13,736 bases of DNA from JAOUEE01 sp051011595 (GTDB lineage: Bacteria; Actinomycetota; Acidimicrobiia; Acidimicrobiales; SHLQ01): contig JBPCTQ010000164.1 in the NCBI GenBank assembly GCA_051011595.1, positions 1 through 13,736 on the forward strand, given 5' to 3'. Made by a program: the position numbers and the translations under genes. Position 1 is the first letter of the stretch; each line of letters opens with the position of its first letter. Of the stretch, positions 6,688-13,736 are shown one piece after another. A model generated the notes under the pieces. That model was given only the letters and a program-made list of their open reading frames with translations. It did not search any database and had not been told where the DNA came from.

Positions 6688-8407
6688 TCTCCACGACGCC
6701 TGGCACTCCTCGGTTCACCTGCCACGAGCTGGCCGTCTCGATGCCGGTGTCGGCATTCTCGGCATCGTCGATGTAGCGGAAGGCGGCCCGGGCCTCGCCG
6801 GCGTCGAAGTCGACGAGCAGGTACCCCCGTCGATCGGGTTCGTAGTGATGGATGTGGGGGTTGGCCCGGGCCCCTTCCAGAAAACCGGGTTGGAGGAGCT
6901 CGATCGACGTGATCGACGGCGCCACGAACTCGGTGCCGACCAGGGTGCGATCATCGCCCCGGTAGGTGTCGTACAGGTCGGTGACCGCACCACTGTGGAT
7001 GTCACCACCGAGGGAGATGAACCCACCGTCGGCCACCTGCTCGCGAACGGTGGCCAACAGCCGTTCGCGGGCGGCCACGTAGCCGTCCCACGCATCCATG
7101 CTGAACCCGAGATCCGGGTCGTCGGGGGCGCGATCGACCTCGGCCATGACCGTCTGTTGGACCAGCACGGTCCACGCCGCCTCCGACGCCGACAAGACCT
7201 CGGTCAGCCATTGCTCCTGCTCGAACCCGAGCATGGTGCGATCCTCGTCGAAGGACTCGGCGAGCAACGGACCACCACCGAAGCCACGAGGTAGGGCGCC
7301 GCCGCCCGGCCCTTCGGCGATGGGTGAGCGGTACTGGCGGTCATCGACGATGGCCAACCGCACCAGCCCGCCGAAGTCGAGGGCTCGATGGATGACGATG
7401 TCGCCGCCGGTGGGAGCCGGCCCGCGTATGGGCAGGTTCTCCCACCAGGCCTGGTAGGCCGCAGCACGACGAGGTGGGAAGTTCTCCGGAGTGGACTCAC
7501 CGAGCGTGACACCGATACCACCGGGCAGGTTGTCGGCGTAGTTGTCCTCCACTTCGTGGTCGTCCCAGGTGATGATCCACGGGTGGGCCGCGTGGGCGGC
7601 CTGGAGATCAGGGTCCTGTTTGTAGACGGAATACAGATGCCGGTACTGCTCGAGATTGAACGGCACGGGCGCCGGTTCACCTTCGAGGAGAATGGCTCGT
7701 GGTTCGAACGAGCCCGCCTCGCGTTCGTAGATGTAGTCGCCCACGAAGAGCACCGCGTCCAGCTCCTCGGCCGCCAGATGCCGGTGGGCGCCGTAGTAGC
7801 CCGACATGTAGGCCTGGCACGACGCCACCGCCACCCGAACCGTGTCGGGTCGGCTGTTGGCCGCCGGCGCGGTGCGGGTGCGACCGATCGGGCTGACCCA
7901 GTCGCCGACGCGGAAGCGGTACCAGTACGAAGTGGCCGGAGCCAGCTCACCGACCTCGACGTGCACGCTGTGGTGATGAGCGGCATCGGCTGTGGTGAGG
8001 CCCCGTCCGGCCTGCACATCGGCGTCGAAGCCGTCGTCGAGCGACAGCTCGTACAGCACGTCGTAGTCCTGATCGGGCATGCCGCCATTGCCGGTGGTGG
8101 GCTCGGGGGCCAGGCGGGTCCACAACACCACGCTGGTGGGCCACGGGTCGCCGGAGGCCACACCCAGGGTGAACGGATCTGCGGTGATGCCGTCACTGCC
8201 CGGCGTCTTCACCGGCGCCGCGGTGGTCGGAGCCTCGGTACTCGTCGACGTCGCGGCCGTTTCGGAAGTCGTGGAGTCGGGCGCACTCGTGGATGCCGGT
8301 GCCGGCGATTCGTCGGACGAACACGTTGTGGCCAGGGCTGCCCCACCGATCATTCCCAGGAACCGTCGACGGCTGGCGCCGGTACCCGGAATAGCGGGGT
8401 TGTCCAT
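6683..8407 (-). CDS. PhoD-like alkaline phosphatase/phosphodiesterase with Tat signal, 574 aa
   Basis: This is a calcium/iron-dependent PhoD-family enzyme that would release phosphate from phosphomono- or diesters outside the membrane. The start ATG 8407 places a Tat motif at residues 12-18 (SRRRFLG) followed by a hydrophobic stretch; Cys29 follows LATT, so a Tat-lipoprotein is possible though Thr at -1 is unusual. A Ser/Thr/Ala-rich linker spans about 30-65. Then come an N-terminal beta-sandwich (FTLGVASGDP, VVLWTRLAPEP), the metal motif GDYIYE (223-228), WDDHEVEDNYA, DDRQYRS, and GGDIHSG with Asp469 and His471. All main PhoD motifs are intact and the length is normal. It converges with the lipoprotein and diverges from the sulfatase. 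No clear Shine-Dalgarno site precedes the ATG, and a -10 box is placed for leaderless transcription. Phosphate-starvation control would be usual, but I cannot identify a Pho box. Confidence 0.92.
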   Translation of the reverse strand: MDNPAIPGTGASRRRFLGMIGGAALATTCSSDESPAPASTSAPDSTTSETAATSTSTEAPTTAAPVKTPGSDGITADPFTLGVASGDPWPTSVVLWTRLAPEPTTGNGGMPDQDYDVLYELSLDDGFDADVQAGRGLTTADAAHHHSVHVEVGELAPATSYWYRFRVGDWVSPIGRTRTAPAANSRPDTVRVAVASCQAYMSGYYGAHRHLAAEELDAVLFVGDYIYEREAGSFEPRAILLEGEPAPVPFNLEQYRHLYSVYKQDPDLQAAHAAHPWIITWDDHEVEDNYADNLPGGIGVTLGESTPENFPPRRAAAYQAWWENLPIRGPAPTGGDIVIHRALDFGGLVRLAIVDDRQYRSPIAEGPGGGALPRGFGGGPLLAESFDEDRTMLGFEQEQWLTEVLSASEAAWTVLVQQTVMAEVDRAPDDPDLGFSMDAWDGYVAARERLLATVREQVADGGFISLGGDIHSGAVTDLYDTYRGDDRTLVGTEFVAPSITSIELLQPGFLEGARANPHIHHYEPDRRGYLLVDFDAGEARAAFRYIDDAENADTGIETASSWQVNRGVPGVVET

Positions 8408-8423
8408 GGGCTGAGACCATACT
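8408..8423. promoter_or_regulatory. 16-bp divergent gap with a candidate leaderless promoter for the phosphatase
   Basis: Only 16 bases separate the phosphatase ATG (8407, minus) from the sulfatase GTG (8424, plus). On the minus strand TATGGT at 8421-8416 fits TANNNT and its last base lies eight bases before the ATG. That is the spacing expected if transcription starts at or next to the start codon. The matching -35 position would lie inside the sulfatase coding sequence, and no TTGACA-like hexamer is seen there. Neither gene has a good ribosome site in this gap. Confidence 0.35.
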
Positions 8424-10628
8424 GTGATGGTTCTGGGGCGATGGCAGCGATTGGGGCGGCGGAGCACGGGACTGCTCCTTGGTCTGGTCATGGTGGCGGC
8501 CGGTTGCGTCACCATCGGCGTACCGCCGAGCGACGACGCCGTACTCACCCCGTCGACCCCGCTACGAGGGGTGGCCGAAGCACCTGATGGCGTCGACCAG
8601 GTCCGCATCAGCATCAGGGATCGTGGCACCGGTCTGTGGTGGGACCCACCCAACCAGCAGTGGCGCCAGGCCCGGAAGTGGTTCCCTGCCGCATTGGCCG
8701 ATCGTGGTGCCACCCGCACCCGATGGTCGGTCAGCTTCGACCCCACCGACACCTCGGCCAGTGGCCTCTACCGGATCTTCAGTGTCACCCGCTCCCCCAG
8801 CGGTCTGAGCGGCGCAACATCGCAGCGTTTCCGGATTCCGGCCGGGTACGACCTGTCGACGCTCGGGCTCTCCAACGCTCGTTACCGCGCCGGCGGTGAT
8901 GTGATCGTCACCACCAAACGGACACGATCCCGCGTGATGATGCCATCGGTCGATGCTGCCCCTCCGGGTGGCCGCACCCTGGCCGTGGAGCTGACCACCC
9001 GGCCCGGTCAGTCGGTGAAGGTGGCGGCCAACTGGACCACTGTCACCGGCAACCAGCCCTCGTTGCAGCGGTCACGCGTGCACCGGCTGACGCCGAAATC
9101 CAGTCGCCAGGTCGTCACCATCGACCTCGATGGCATGGGGGCCGCCACCGGGCCGTTGCGGCTTCGCGTCGATGGCGGGGCTCGCATCCACTATCTGGCG
9201 CTGGTCGACGCACCGCCGCCCAATGTGGTCTTCATCCTCACCGACGACATGCGCAGCGACGAGTTCGAGATGGGCTTCAACCGGAGTCTGCCGCGGCCTT
9301 CGGCGCTCGAGACACACCTCATCGACGCCGGGGCCACCCTGCCCAACCTGTTCACCACCACACCGCTGTGTTGTCCCTCACGGGCGTCGTTCCTCACCGG
9401 CCAGTACGCCCACAACCACTTCGTGTACGGGAACAGCGGCACCAACAACGCCTTCGGGGGCCTCCCCCGCTTCTACAACGACGACCGCGACCTGACCAGT
9501 CTGGGGACCTGGCTCCAGACCGCGGGGTACGAGACGGCGCTGGTGGGGAAGTACCTCAACGGCTACCCCAACAAGCAACGCCTCGATCAGCAGGGGCTGA
9601 CCGAGAACTACGTCCCCCGGGGGTGGGACGAGTGGTACGCCAGCTTCACCAACGACGATCCCTTCTCGTACTACGACTTCCGTTTCAACGAGAACGGGCA
9701 GGTCGTCGACTACGACAACAACTACCTCACATCGGTCGAGGAACGTCATGCCGTCGACTACATCCGTCGTCGCGCCGGGCACGCCCCGTTCTTCCTGTAC
9801 CTGAACACCTACGGTCCCCACGGGCCCTTCCACGCCCGCGACGACCACATCGGAGAGCACTGGACGGCGGGGGTCGAACCGAGCTCCACGCCTGCCTGCG
9901 ACGAGACCGACCTGAGCGACAAACCGGCCTACATACGCGACGAACCCGACCTCGACGACCACAACGGCTGCTGGGCCGAGGCATTGTGGTCACGACGGCT
10001 CGACATGACGCTGTCGACCGACGAGTTGATCGACAGCGTCGTCCGCGAGCTCGATCGACAAGGGGTGCTCGACAACACCTACGTGATCCTCACGTCCGAC
10101 AACGGCATGCTGCGCGGTGAACACCACATCGAGGGCAAGACCGCCCCCTACGAGGAATCGATCCGTGTTCCCATGGTGATTCGGGGTCCCGGCATCGAAC
10201 CGGGTGTCACCCTCGACCACCTGGTGGCCAACATCGATCTGGCCCCCACCATCCTCGAGTTGGCCGGCGCCACACCCAACCAAGGATCACCTGCCGTCGA
10301 CGGCGAGTCGCTGCTGCCCGTGCTCACCGAAGGCCTGTCGACGGCGCAGTGGCGCCAGGCAGTGCTCATCGAGTTGTTGGTGGTCGGGACCTCCACCAAC
10401 CAGCCTCATGTCGTGCCCCGTTACGCAGGCGTGCGTACCGCCGACCACGTCCTCATCGAGTACGACACCGGCGAGATCGAGCTGTACGACCTGCGGGCCG
10501 ACCCCTTCCAGCTCGACAGCATCCACGCGTCGGCACCGGCCGGGTTGCTGGGTCGCTTGCAGTCCCAGCTGTCGGCCTTGCGAGATTGCGACGGCGCCGG
10601 GTGCGCGGCGGCCGCCCGAGCCGGCTGA
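8424..10628 (+). CDS. Type I sulfatase lipoprotein with extra N-terminal beta-domain region, 734 aa
   Basis: This is a formylglycine-dependent sulfatase expected to remove sulfate from external sulfate esters. The start is GTG 8424 or ATG 8427. A signal peptide ends VMVAAGC, making Cys28 a lipid anchor. Residues about 45-140 resemble an Ig-like domain seen in actinobacterial secreted proteins (VRISIRDRGTGLWWD, WSVSFDP). A second beta-rich stretch runs to about 265. The catalytic domain starts at PPNVVFILTDDMR (metal Asp274, Asp275). The signature CCPSRASFLTG places the formylglycine Cys at 316, followed by Pro318 and Arg320. TSDNG supplies Asp559 and Asn560, with GEHH and Lys572 (EGK) completing the sulfate site. 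At 734 aa it is longer than usual because of the N-terminal region. Maturation needs a formylglycine-generating enzyme that is not in this window. The next gene starts 15 bp downstream. Confidence 0.92.
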   Translation: MMVLGRWQRLGRRSTGLLLGLVMVAAGCVTIGVPPSDDAVLTPSTPLRGVAEAPDGVDQVRISIRDRGTGLWWDPPNQQWRQARKWFPAALADRGATRTRWSVSFDPTDTSASGLYRIFSVTRSPSGLSGATSQRFRIPAGYDLSTLGLSNARYRAGGDVIVTTKRTRSRVMMPSVDAAPPGGRTLAVELTTRPGQSVKVAANWTTVTGNQPSLQRSRVHRLTPKSSRQVVTIDLDGMGAATGPLRLRVDGGARIHYLALVDAPPPNVVFILTDDMRSDEFEMGFNRSLPRPSALETHLIDAGATLPNLFTTTPLCCPSRASFLTGQYAHNHFVYGNSGTNNAFGGLPRFYNDDRDLTSLGTWLQTAGYETALVGKYLNGYPNKQRLDQQGLTENYVPRGWDEWYASFTNDDPFSYYDFRFNENGQVVDYDNNYLTSVEERHAVDYIRRRAGHAPFFLYLNTYGPHGPFHARDDHIGEHWTAGVEPSSTPACDETDLSDKPAYIRDEPDLDDHNGCWAEALWSRRLDMTLSTDELIDSVVRELDRQGVLDNTYVILTSDNGMLRGEHHIEGKTAPYEESIRVPMVIRGPGIEPGVTLDHLVANIDLAPTILELAGATPNQGSPAVDGESLLPVLTEGLSTAQWRQAVLIELLVVGTSTNQPHVVPRYAGVRTADHVLIEYDTGEIELYDLRADPFQLDSIHASAPAGLLGRLQSQLSALRDCDGAGCAAAARAG

Positions 10629-10632
10629 ACCC

Positions 10633-10640
10633 AAGAGGAA
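10633..10640 (+). promoter_or_regulatory. Ribosome binding site of the IlvC-like gene
   Basis: AAGAGGAA lies in the 15-bp gap after the sulfatase stop, with GAGG five bases before ATG 10644. The gap is too short for a typical terminator and promoter, so the two genes probably share a transcript. Confidence 0.65.
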
Positions 10641-10643
10641 CCC

Positions 10644-11621
10644 ATGACCACCATCTACTACCCGACCGATGCCAACGCTGACGCCATCGCCGGGCAGTCA
10701 GTGGCCGTGGTCGGATACGGCAACCAGGGCCGGAGCTGGGCGCTCAACCTACGCGACAGCGGCCTCGATCCGCGTGTGTGCGTCCGAGCCGACGCCAGCC
10801 GTGATCTGGCCCGCACCGACGGCTTCGACACCGGTGACCTGCACGACGCGTCCGGCGCCGACATCGTGTGCATCCTGGTCCCCGACGATGCCATCCCGCA
10901 GGTGCCGCTCGACCGGGGCGACGACAGCCTCACCATCGTCGCCAGCGGCTACGCCCTGGCCTTCGAACAGATCGACCCGCCCGGCGACCAGGCGATGATC
11001 GCCCCCCGCATGCTGGGTCCCGAAGTCCGTGGCTGCTACGAGGAGGGAGTCGGCTTCATCACTGCTTTGGGTGTTCACCAGGACCGCACCGGCACGGCAC
11101 TGGCTCGCACCCTCGCCCTGGCCGACGCCTTGGGCGGCCTTCGACAGGGGGCCATCGCCATGACGCCTCGCCAGGAAGCGGTGCTCGACCTCGGTGTCGA
11201 GCAGGTGCTGTCACCGGCACTCACCCACGTGAACAACGCCTTCGTCCAGACCATGCTGGCCAACGACATACCACTCGAGGCCATCGTGACCGAGCTGGTG
11301 CTGTCCGGCGAGGTCGAGCGAAGCTACCGGCTGCTTCGCGAGATCGGGTTCGCGGCCCAGCTCGACTTCCATTCACCCACCAGTCAGTACGGGCAGTTGA
11401 GCCGCCGGGGACGGTTCGATCACTTCGACGTGCGACAGACGATGGACGAGCTGACCGCCGAGATCACATCCGGGCAGTTCTCCGAGGAATGGGCGGCCGA
11501 GTCCGACCGGGGCCATCCCAAGTTGGAGGCCTTGCGCTCCCAGCACGCGGGTTCGGCAGTGCTGGAGTTCGAGGCCGAACTGCGGCGTCGGTTGGGCCCC
11601 TCGGCATCTCCGGCCCCCTGA
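10644..11621 (+). CDS. Divergent ketol-acid reductoisomerase (IlvC)-family protein, 325 aa
   Basis: The protein follows class I ketol-acid reductoisomerase (second step of branched-chain amino acid synthesis) end to end, at near-normal length. The Rossmann motif GYGNQG (24-29) and ALNLRDSG (33-40) are nearly canonical. DLGVEQ (182-187) keeps the metal ligands corresponding to the DLFGEQ Asp and Glu. Ser244 in SPTSQYG matches the substrate serine of SNTAEYG. Other sites differ. The AHGFNIHF motif with the catalytic His is ASGYALAF (100-107). The APKGPGH lysine is Arg122 in APRMLGP. The C-terminal helix pair of glutamates appears as Glu217 and Ser221. These alignments were made by eye. The likely reading is an NAD(P)-binding paralogue with changed or lost isomeroreductase activity, not housekeeping IlvC. 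No ilvB/ilvN neighbour is present. Confidence 0.85.
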   Translation: MTTIYYPTDANADAIAGQSVAVVGYGNQGRSWALNLRDSGLDPRVCVRADASRDLARTDGFDTGDLHDASGADIVCILVPDDAIPQVPLDRGDDSLTIVASGYALAFEQIDPPGDQAMIAPRMLGPEVRGCYEEGVGFITALGVHQDRTGTALARTLALADALGGLRQGAIAMTPRQEAVLDLGVEQVLSPALTHVNNAFVQTMLANDIPLEAIVTELVLSGEVERSYRLLREIGFAAQLDFHSPTSQYGQLSRRGRFDHFDVRQTMDELTAEITSGQFSEEWAAESDRGHPKLEALRSQHAGSAVLEFEAELRRRLGPSASPAP

Positions 11622-11748
11622 GCGACACTCGGCGCACCACACATGCGAGTCGACCCTGCGGGGACTGGACGACGGGCCCGGACCAGCGCCTAGGGTGAGG
11701 CAGAGGCCCGTCGAGGCTTCGATCTGCTGAGAGATTTGGGGGTACACC
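11622..11748 (+). promoter_or_regulatory. Intergenic region before the third amidohydrolase, with RBS and candidate -10
   Basis: This 127-bp gap has no gene. TAGGGT at 11691-11696 fits TANNNT, and TGGACG at 11666-11671 is a weak -35 candidate with a 19-base spacer. GGGGG at 11738-11742 is the ribosome site, six bases before ATG 11749. A weak pair ACTCG (11627-11631) / CGAGT (11646-11650) follows the IlvC-like stop, but it is too short and lacks a T-run to call a terminator. Confidence 0.35.
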
Positions 11749-12933
11749 ATGACTCGAGCCGAGATCGACTATCCGGTGGCCGACGCCGACAACCATCTCT
11801 ACGAGACCGAGGACGCCTTCACCCGGTACCTGCCCCAACAGTACGCAGGCGCCATCAAGTACGTGCAGGTGAATGGCCGCACCAAGATCGCCATCCGCGG
11901 TCAGATCAGCGAGTACATACCCAACCCCACGTTCGACGTGGTGGCCGCACCCGGAGCCCAGGAGGAGTACTTCCGCCAAGGCAATCCCGACGGCAAGAGC
12001 CTTCGAGAGATCTTCGGCGACCCCATCCGCTGCCCGGACTGGGCCAGGGAACCGGTCAGTCGGCTCACCCATCTCGATGAGCTCGGCATCGACAACACCT
12101 TGATGTTCCCCACCCTGGCCAGCCTGCTCGAAGAGCGGATGCGCGATGATCCCGACCTCACCCACGCCGCTGTGCACGCCTTCAACGAGTGGCTCCACGA
12201 CGAATGGACCTTCGATCACGAGGGCCGAATATTCGCCACACCCGTCATCGCCTTGCCCATCGTCGAACAAGCCATCGCCGAGCTCGAATGGTGCCTCGAG
12301 CGGGGCGCTCGATGTGTGCTGGTGCGCCCGGCGCCGGCGTGGGGCCTGCGGGGGCCGCGCTCGCCCGGCTTGCCCGAGTTCGACCCCTTCTGGGCCCGGG
12401 TTCAAGAAGCCGGCGTGCTCGTCGGGATGCACTCCTCGGACTCCGGCTACGCCGACCACTCGGCGGTGTGGGAGGGGCGAGGCGAGTTCCTGCCGTTCCA
12501 GATGAACCCCTTCCGGGCCTTCGTCATGGGCAACCGGCCCATCATGGACACCATGGCGGCGCTGATCTGCCACGGCGCCCTCGTTCGCCATCCCGACGTC
12601 CGCATCGCCACCATCGAGAACGGGGGCACCTGGGTGGCGCCACTGGTCCAACAGCTCGAAGGGGTCTACAAGAAGATGCCCAACGCCTTCGAGGAACACC
12701 CGGTCGAGACGTTCAAGCGGTGTATCTACGTCAACCCCTTCTGGGAAGATCAGCTGCAGGGCCTGATCGACATCATGTCGCCCGAGCGTTTGTTGTTCGG
12801 CTCGGACTATCCCCATCCCGAAGGTCTGGCCGACCCGGTCAGCTACGTCGACGACCTGCCCTCGGGCCTGGCCCAGCAGGACAAGGCCCGCATCATGGGC
12901 GGCAACCTTCGCCAGCTGTTGAAGGTGGCATGA
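11749..12933 (+). CDS. Amidohydrolase family 2 protein, paralogue of the 389-aa one, 394 aa
   Basis: This is another amidohydrolase-2 superfamily TIM-barrel enzyme. The N-terminus VADADNHLYETEDAFTRYLP has Asp14-Asn-His16. Other metal-site residues are His228 in GMHSSDSGY and Asp353 in FGSDYPHPEG, with IATIENGG before it. Compared with the minus-strand protein at 108-1277, it shares DADNH.YE.ED.FTR, FDPFWARV.EAG, NRPIMDTM-type text, the GSDYPHPEGLA block and the C-terminal IMG.NL, with only small length changes. The start is ATG 11749 after GGGGG. It lies 28 bp before a cytochrome P450 and most likely shares its transcript. The pair could act in degrading one carbon compound, with P450 hydroxylation and amidohydrolase hydrolysis or decarboxylation, but the substrate is unknown. 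Confidence 0.92.
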   Translation: MTRAEIDYPVADADNHLYETEDAFTRYLPQQYAGAIKYVQVNGRTKIAIRGQISEYIPNPTFDVVAAPGAQEEYFRQGNPDGKSLREIFGDPIRCPDWAREPVSRLTHLDELGIDNTLMFPTLASLLEERMRDDPDLTHAAVHAFNEWLHDEWTFDHEGRIFATPVIALPIVEQAIAELEWCLERGARCVLVRPAPAWGLRGPRSPGLPEFDPFWARVQEAGVLVGMHSSDSGYADHSAVWEGRGEFLPFQMNPFRAFVMGNRPIMDTMAALICHGALVRHPDVRIATIENGGTWVAPLVQQLEGVYKKMPNAFEEHPVETFKRCIYVNPFWEDQLQGLIDIMSPERLLFGSDYPHPEGLADPVSYVDDLPSGLAQQDKARIMGGNLRQLLKVA

Positions 12934-12950
12934 CGTCCACCCACCCCGTG

Positions 12951-12957
12951 AGGAGAG
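12951..12957 (+). promoter_or_regulatory. Ribosome binding site fixing the GTG start of the P450
   Basis: AGGAGAG lies in the 28-bp gap after the amidohydrolase stop, with AGGAG six bases before GTG 12962. The later in-frame ATG (12971) is less well placed, so GTG is preferred. Confidence 0.7.
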
Positions 12958-12961
12958 CACC

Positions 12962-13736
12962 GTGAGCGACATGGGATTCGAGGTCGACGACCCCGAACTG
13001 AGCCGCAACCCGCAGGCCATGCACAAGATGGTTCGCGACACCATGCCCGTGATGGATGTCGAGATGGAAGACCGCACGATGAAGGTCGTGAGCCGCCACG
13101 AGGACGTGGTGCGGGTGCTCCGGGACCCCGAGACCTTCTCGTCGGGGGTCGACGCCGTCGAGATCGGTCAGATCCGACCGCTGATCCCCCTGCAGATCGA
13201 TCCACCCGACCACGCCAAGTATCGCAAGTTGCTCGACCCGCTGTTTGCTCCCAAGCGGATAGCCCTGCTCGAGCCGGCGACGCGGGTCCTCATCCATGAC
13301 CTGATCGACCAGGTCATCGATGACGGGCAGTGCAACTTCCACGAGTCCATTGCCGAACCGTTGCCGTCGACGGTGTTCTTGCAGCTGCTCGGCCTCCCGG
13401 TCGAGCGGACCCAGGAGTTCATCGAGCTCAAGGACGGCATCATCCGGCCGCCGGCCGCCTCACCCGAAGAACGCAGCGCCATGGTGAAAGAGACCGGGCG
13501 GCGCATCTACGCGGTGCTCGAGGAGGTGATCGCCGAGCGCCAGAGTGAACCCCGCGACGACTTCATCTCGCAGTTCCTCGAGGCCGAGGTCGACGGCCAT
13601 CGGCTCACGCCCGAAGACGTGCAGGACATCGGGTACCTCTTCTTCCTGGCCGGGCTCGACACGGTCACCGCATCACTCGATTGCATGCTGGCGTTCCTGT
13701 CTCAACACCCCGAGCACCGGCAGCGATTGGTGGACG
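12962..13736 (+). CDS. Cytochrome P450, 5' part only (258 codons in the window)
   Basis: The frame starting at GTG 12962 (MSDMGFEVDDPELSRNP) stays open to the window end, so the gene is cut by the window rather than broken. It is a soluble bacterial class I type P450 monooxygenase. SRHEDVVRVLRDPETFSSG (44-62) is the usual N-terminal sheet and B-helix text. IDPPDHAKYRKLLDPLF (79-95) is the helix-C heme-propionate motif with His84 and Arg88. AGLDT at 230-234 is the I-helix oxygen-activation motif. The ExxR and heme-cysteine FxxGxxxCxG motifs fall beyond the edge. The start of the next codon is the last base of the window. It follows the amidohydrolase by 28 bp. It needs ferredoxin and ferredoxin reductase partners, which are not seen here. 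The helix text resembles steroid- or terpene-hydroxylating P450s of actinobacteria, but the substrate cannot be assigned. Confidence 0.93.
   Translation, partial: MSDMGFEVDDPELSRNPQAMHKMVRDTMPVMDVEMEDRTMKVVSRHEDVVRVLRDPETFSSGVDAVEIGQIRPLIPLQIDPPDHAKYRKLLDPLFAPKRIALLEPATRVLIHDLIDQVIDDGQCNFHESIAEPLPSTVFLQLLGLPVERTQEFIELKDGIIRPPAASPEERSAMVKETGRRIYAVLEEVIAERQSEPRDDFISQFLEAEVDGHRLTPEDVQDIGYLFFLAGLDTVTASLDCMLAFLSQHPEHRQRLVD

Noticed and set aside
7388..8587. Open plus-strand frame of 399 codons
   Set aside because: It is antisense to the PhoD-like gene and crosses its start and the sulfatase start; the sense gene has full family motifs.
10644..11621. Naming this gene ilvC
   Set aside because: Several catalytic residues are substituted and no branched-chain amino acid genes are adjacent, so a housekeeping symbol would mislead.
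11627..11650. Terminator after the IlvC-like gene
   Set aside because: The stem is only five bases with a 14-base loop and no T-run.
11464..13077. Open minus-strand frame of 537 codons
   Set aside because: It lies opposite the amidohydrolase and P450, whose motifs are clear. Its translation has no domain signal and is typical of the antisense frame of high-G+C genes.

Overview
The window reads as chromosomal DNA of a high-G+C actinobacterium. The clues are strong G/C preference at third codon positions, GTG and TTG starts with G-rich Shine-Dalgarno sites, and abundant lipoprotein and Tat export signals. The gene mix (amidohydrolase-2 paralogues, SDR, P450, type I sulfatase) recalls environmental Acidimicrobiia or Ilumatobacter-like lineages; that placement is inference. 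I see no rRNA, tRNA, CRISPR array, insertion sequence, phage gene or attachment site.

Left block (1-3440). A minus-strand operon reads leftwards: a 436-aa amidohydrolase, a 389-aa amidohydrolase after a 19-bp gap, then by an ATGA overlap the first 37 codons of a gene that leaves the window, possibly an acyl-CoA ligase. A short-chain dehydrogenase runs divergently from a 71-bp shared intergenic region. These are catabolic-type cytoplasmic enzymes.

Central block (3552-10628). Four consecutive genes all carry export signals: a PQQ-type beta-propeller lipoprotein, a second lipoprotein overlapping it by 4 bp, a convergent Tat-exported PhoD-like phosphatase whose stop codon abuts the previous stop, and a divergent lipoprotein sulfatase with an extra N-terminal region. 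Only 16 bp separate the phosphatase and sulfatase start codons. This looks like a cell-surface island for oxidising, dephosphorylating and desulfating external substrates.

Right block (10644-13736). A ketol-acid reductoisomerase (IlvC)-fold protein follows the sulfatase by 15 bp. It keeps the Rossmann motif and part of the active site but has substitutions at several positions expected to be catalytic. Next come a third amidohydrolase, a clear paralogue of the 389-aa one at the left, and a cytochrome P450 cut by the window end before its heme cysteine.

Overall the window is an accessory metabolic region. Two similar catabolic modules (amidohydrolase plus ligase/SDR, and amidohydrolase plus P450) flank an extracytoplasmic hydrolase/quinoprotein island. 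The most unusual gene is the divergent IlvC-like protein. I do not see a defence or mobile system.
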